Source: JBMYZL01 sp965661765 (GTDB lineage Bacteria > Bacteroidota > Bacteroidia > Flavobacteriales_D > Sanyastnellaceae). Taken from it: a stretch of DNA of 18,851 nucleotides. Location: NCBI GenBank assembly GCA_965661765.1, contig CBFIFE010000054.1, positions 1-18,851 on the forward strand, written 5' to 3'. The number at the start of each line of letters is the position of its first letter. Positions within the stretch are counted from its first letter, which is position 1. This document shows, piece after piece, positions 16,762 to 18,851 of this stretch. A program made the position numbers and the translations under genes. Below the pieces are notes generated by a model, which had not been told where the DNA came from, made no database searches, and saw nothing but the letters and a program-made list of their open reading frames with translations.

Positions 16762-17649
16762 ATGAAAGGATTGAACTTAGGCAAGTGGTTGTTCCCCTGC
16801 GGCGTGGCGATGTGCGTTTTTGTCGCGCTTCCAGGATGCGATGAAATCGACGACCCCATCATCCCCGTCACCACCGCATATCAAGAATCGCTGTATGGCC
16901 CAGCGCCACAGTTTTCCCCGATTCCGCCGACACAACGCGTACTGGTGGAAGATTTCACCGCCCATCAGTGTGGCAACTGTCCGGCAGCAGCCATCATTGC
17001 AGAGAACATCTACGCGGCCAACCCCGGATTGGTGTCTGTGATGGCCATCCACGCCGGCAGCCTGGCCGCCACCGATGACGACCATTTCGATACAGACTGG
17101 ACCACCGAGGAAGGCGATGTCTTTTGGAACCAGCTCAGCTTTCAGGCGAATCCATTGGGCCGCGTCAACCGCACAGGCGGCGTGGAGAATTTCTTCGCTC
17201 CTGCCCAATGGGAAGATCAAGTCAATGCCATCCTCGATGCAGGTGCAGCGGCACTCGGACTGGAAATTGTCACTGAATGGGTGCCTGCAGCCGACCACCT
17301 CAACATCCATGTGCACGGCACGTTTTCAGAAGCGACCACAGGCCCCATCTCCTTGGCCGTGCTCGTCCTTGAATCCGGCATCGTCGATTACCAACTCGAT
17401 TATGCCAGTGACCCGGAAGTGGTTCCTGACTATGTGTTCGAACACGTTCTGCGCGGTTCTGTCACCGGTGCGCTCGGTCTTGGTTTTGGGGAGGCAGGGA
17501 GTGGCGCCGCTGACGGCGATGAAGTGGTGAGTTCATTCACATACACATGGCCACCGGAATGGAACATCGAAGAAGCCACCCTGCTCGCAGTGGTTTCCGG
17601 TCCTGACGGCGTGGTGTTGAATGTCGCCGAAACCCATCCGGCGGAATGA
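16762..17649 (+). CDS. Omp28-like surface lipoprotein with CGNC motif
   Basis: A 295-residue lipoprotein. The signal sequence ends in a lipobox, ALPGC, with acylated Cys26. It is followed by DEIDD, an acidic run like the lipoprotein export signals that send lipoproteins to the cell surface in Flavobacterium and Capnocytophaga. The early mature part carries VLVEDFTAHQCGNCP with C70 and C73, the hallmark of Omp28-related proteins (Omp28 of Porphyromonas) and a thioredoxin-like CXXC position. Later residues form a beta-rich region ending near a second domain with DYVFEHVLRG. A possible upstream TTG start at 16711 lies in the terminator and is not used here; the ATG at 16762 directly precedes the signal sequence and follows a perfect -7 box. 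It overlaps the next gene by 4 bases. Whether it is redox-active or an adhesin-like protein is not known. Confidence 0.83.
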   Translation: MKGLNLGKWLFPCGVAMCVFVALPGCDEIDDPIIPVTTAYQESLYGPAPQFSPIPPTQRVLVEDFTAHQCGNCPAAAIIAENIYAANPGLVSVMAIHAGSLAATDDDHFDTDWTTEEGDVFWNQLSFQANPLGRVNRTGGVENFFAPAQWEDQVNAILDAGAAALGLEIVTEWVPAADHLNIHVHGTFSEATTGPISLAVLVLESGIVDYQLDYASDPEVVPDYVFEHVLRGSVTGALGLGFGEAGSGAADGDEVVSSFTYTWPPEWNIEEATLLAVVSGPDGVVLNVAETHPAE

Positions 17650-18272
17650 TTCGGTGGATCGCCTTCAGTGCCCTGCTCGTTTGGGCGTCGCTGCTCTCCG
17701 CGCAGGAATCCTTGAAGTTTCAGGGCCACCTGCTCATCGGTGGCTGTGCCGCCCAAGTCCATGGAGACGGCATTTCGGGATTCAACAAACTGGGCGCAAC
17801 GGCAGGCATTGGCGTGGATGTTTGGCGTGGGGATGGGGACCGGCGTTGGAGCTGGGACATGCTGTACACCCAAAAGGGCAGCCGGCACGTTCCCAACCGC
17901 AAGGAAGGGGACTACAACACGTGGCGGTATCGATTCACCTACCTCGACTTGCCTGTGGTGAGGACCTGGCATTTCGACACGGATTGGTGGTTTGGCCTGG
18001 GGCTTCAACCCTCCGTCTTGCTGGCCGGAGAGGAAGATTTTTACCAAAACGGTTTCACCGAACTCACCTATGTCGACCTCCGACCTTGGGACATCGGTGG
18101 GGTGGTCAGCGTGGGCATCTCCTGGGGTGAACATTTCGGGCTGGAAGCGCGCTTGGGCCAATCCCTGCTGCCCATCAGTGAGCAACCGGAACAACCCGTT
18201 CAGCGATTCGACAACTTCATGATGAACATGGCCGTGCAGTTTGCCGTACTTTGGTCCATGGGCGAAGGGTGA
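17646..18272 (+). CDS. Small outer-membrane beta-barrel protein
   Basis: A 208-residue exported protein. A signal peptide ends near 19 (LLSA then QESL). The mature part shows the pattern of Bacteroidota porin-like or PorT-like small barrels: GATAGIGVDVW, WSWDMLYTQKGSR, YRFTYLDLPVVRTWHF, WFGLGLQPSVLLAG and a GLEARLGQSLLPI strand, with hydrophobic-aromatic strand endings. The YLDLPV segment is typical of this fold family, often annotated as outer-membrane beta-barrel protein. It starts inside the stop of the Omp28-like gene (ATGA overlap), so the two are co-translated and may form a lipoprotein-barrel pair. It does not carry a CXXC motif. The exact subfamily cannot be settled; it is too generic to call PorT itself. 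Confidence 0.72.
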   Translation: MIRWIAFSALLVWASLLSAQESLKFQGHLLIGGCAAQVHGDGISGFNKLGATAGIGVDVWRGDGDRRWSWDMLYTQKGSRHVPNRKEGDYNTWRYRFTYLDLPVVRTWHFDTDWWFGLGLQPSVLLAGEEDFYQNGFTELTYVDLRPWDIGGVVSVGISWGEHFGLEARLGQSLLPISEQPEQPVQRFDNFMMNMAVQFAVLWSMGEG

Positions 18273-18289
18273 AGGCCGCGAGCACCCTT
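18265..18289. terminator. Inverted repeat across both convergent stop codons
   Basis: AAGGGTG (18265-18271) and CACCCTT (18283-18289) pair perfectly over 7 bases with an 11-base loop. They cover the stop of the barrel gene (18270-18272) and most of the stop of the opposing gene (18288-18290), which are only 15 bases apart. There is no T-tract, so it may be a weak two-way terminator or a barrier to read-through. Confidence 0.35.
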
Positions 18290-18851
18290 ACGGCTGTCCC
18301 GTGGCTTCGAAAATTCGCACGGGCGTCACATCCATGGCTTCCATCGCTTGTTGCCACGCGGGCCAAACCCCGAGCATCGTCGCTTCAAGCCGAGACGACA
18401 TGTCGTCGATCGCCGCCGTGGCAATGGCCAGGGCCTGCTCCGCGTTCGGTCCCGGCCCTCGTCGCCAATCATTTCGACTCATTGCCGCCCACAATTCATC
18501 GCTGATGCGCCGTGTCACGTGGTCGTATCCCTTGAAGTCCCGGGGCTCGAAAAACAGCACGTCCACTTCGTCAAAGGCGGCCATCAATGAATCTTTGAGC
18601 GCCATCACCCCCGCCGTTGCGTCTTCGGGCAAGTGGTCCAGCATGGGTTGAACCGCGTCCACCGTTGCACGGGCCCGAGCCATGACCTGAAGCACCGAGT
18701 CGGCACGAGAGGCCAAATCCCGCACCGAACGGTCGTGGGCGAAAGCGGCCGCGTAGGCATCGGGGTCCCGGTCACGTCTGGGGTCGGGGCGGACATCGAC
18801 GACGAACTGGGTTTGGGCTGTGCCCAAGGTCATCAACACCAGATACTTCCC
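18288..18851 (-). CDS. C-terminal part of a protein running off the right edge
   Basis: The frame is open to the window end, with codons for GKYLVLMTLGTAQTQF in frame before any usable start. The gene therefore begins outside, and the GTG near 18839 is not its start. About 188 residues are visible. The first part, TQFVVDVRPDPR followed by helical sequence rich in Ala, Asp and Arg, resembles the C-terminal tail of large Bacteroidota proteins with VPS10/BNR-type repeat propellers, in which a beta domain ending in a DPR-like motif precedes a helical tail. That match is by memory and tentative. The visible tail is predicted mostly alpha-helical with no cysteine and no sorting domain. It converges on the barrel gene. 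Confidence 0.6.
   Translation of the reverse strand, partial: GKYLVLMTLGTAQTQFVVDVRPDPRRDRDPDAYAAAFAHDRSVRDLASRADSVLQVMARARATVDAVQPMLDHLPEDATAGVMALKDSLMAAFDEVDVLFFEPRDFKGYDHVTRRISDELWAAMSRNDWRRGPGPNAEQALAIATAAIDDMSSRLEATMLGVWPAWQQAMEAMDVTPVRIFEATGQP

Overview
The window comes from a fairly GC-rich member of the Bacteroidota, probably a Flavobacteriales-like lineage. The evidence is a complete sprA (the type IX secretion translocon), two products that look like type IX cargo with type A C-terminal sorting domains, an Omp28-type lipoprotein, a DUF6029-like barrel protein and promoter elements resembling the Bacteroidota -7 box TAnnTTTG. It is almost fully coding. No tRNA, rRNA, CRISPR array or insertion sequence was seen, and no stretch longer than 300 bases lacks a gene.

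Left two thirds (1-12016, minus strand). One long run of genes reads right to left: maeB (malic enzyme), ruvA (Holliday-junction binding), sprA (T9SS outer-membrane channel), gcvH (glycine cleavage H protein), vanZ-like, then tonB. Most junctions are tight: maeB/ruvA overlap by 4 bases, ruvA/sprA abut with no gap, sprA/gcvH are 20 bases apart and gcvH/vanZ 7. tonB has a 146-base upstream gap and may have its own promoter. As I recall, this order is widely conserved in Bacteroidota, so the cluster is core genome. Beyond the tonB stop lies a 9-base minisatellite that is G-rich on the transcript strand and runs off the left edge.

Right third (12118-18272). A cysteine-rich secreted protein with a T9SS sorting domain reads leftward. 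Forty-nine bases away a rightward series begins: a TlpA-type thiol-disulfide protein, a DUF6029-like barrel protein (4-base overlap), a secreted thioredoxin-like protein with CGPC and a T9SS sorting domain, a terminator, an Omp28-like surface lipoprotein with CGNC, and a small outer-membrane barrel (4-base overlap). Three of these carry CXXC centres and would sit at different points from the periplasm to the cell surface, so the block reads as an envelope redox module whose secreted parts would leave the cell through the SprA pore encoded next door. That functional link is inference.

Right edge (18288-18851). The C-terminal part of a minus-strand gene enters from outside the window and converges on the barrel gene; a small inverted repeat covers both stop codons.

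A recurring regulatory pattern is a -7-like box only 5-7 bases before the ATG at several genes, which would give leaderless or nearly leaderless mRNAs.
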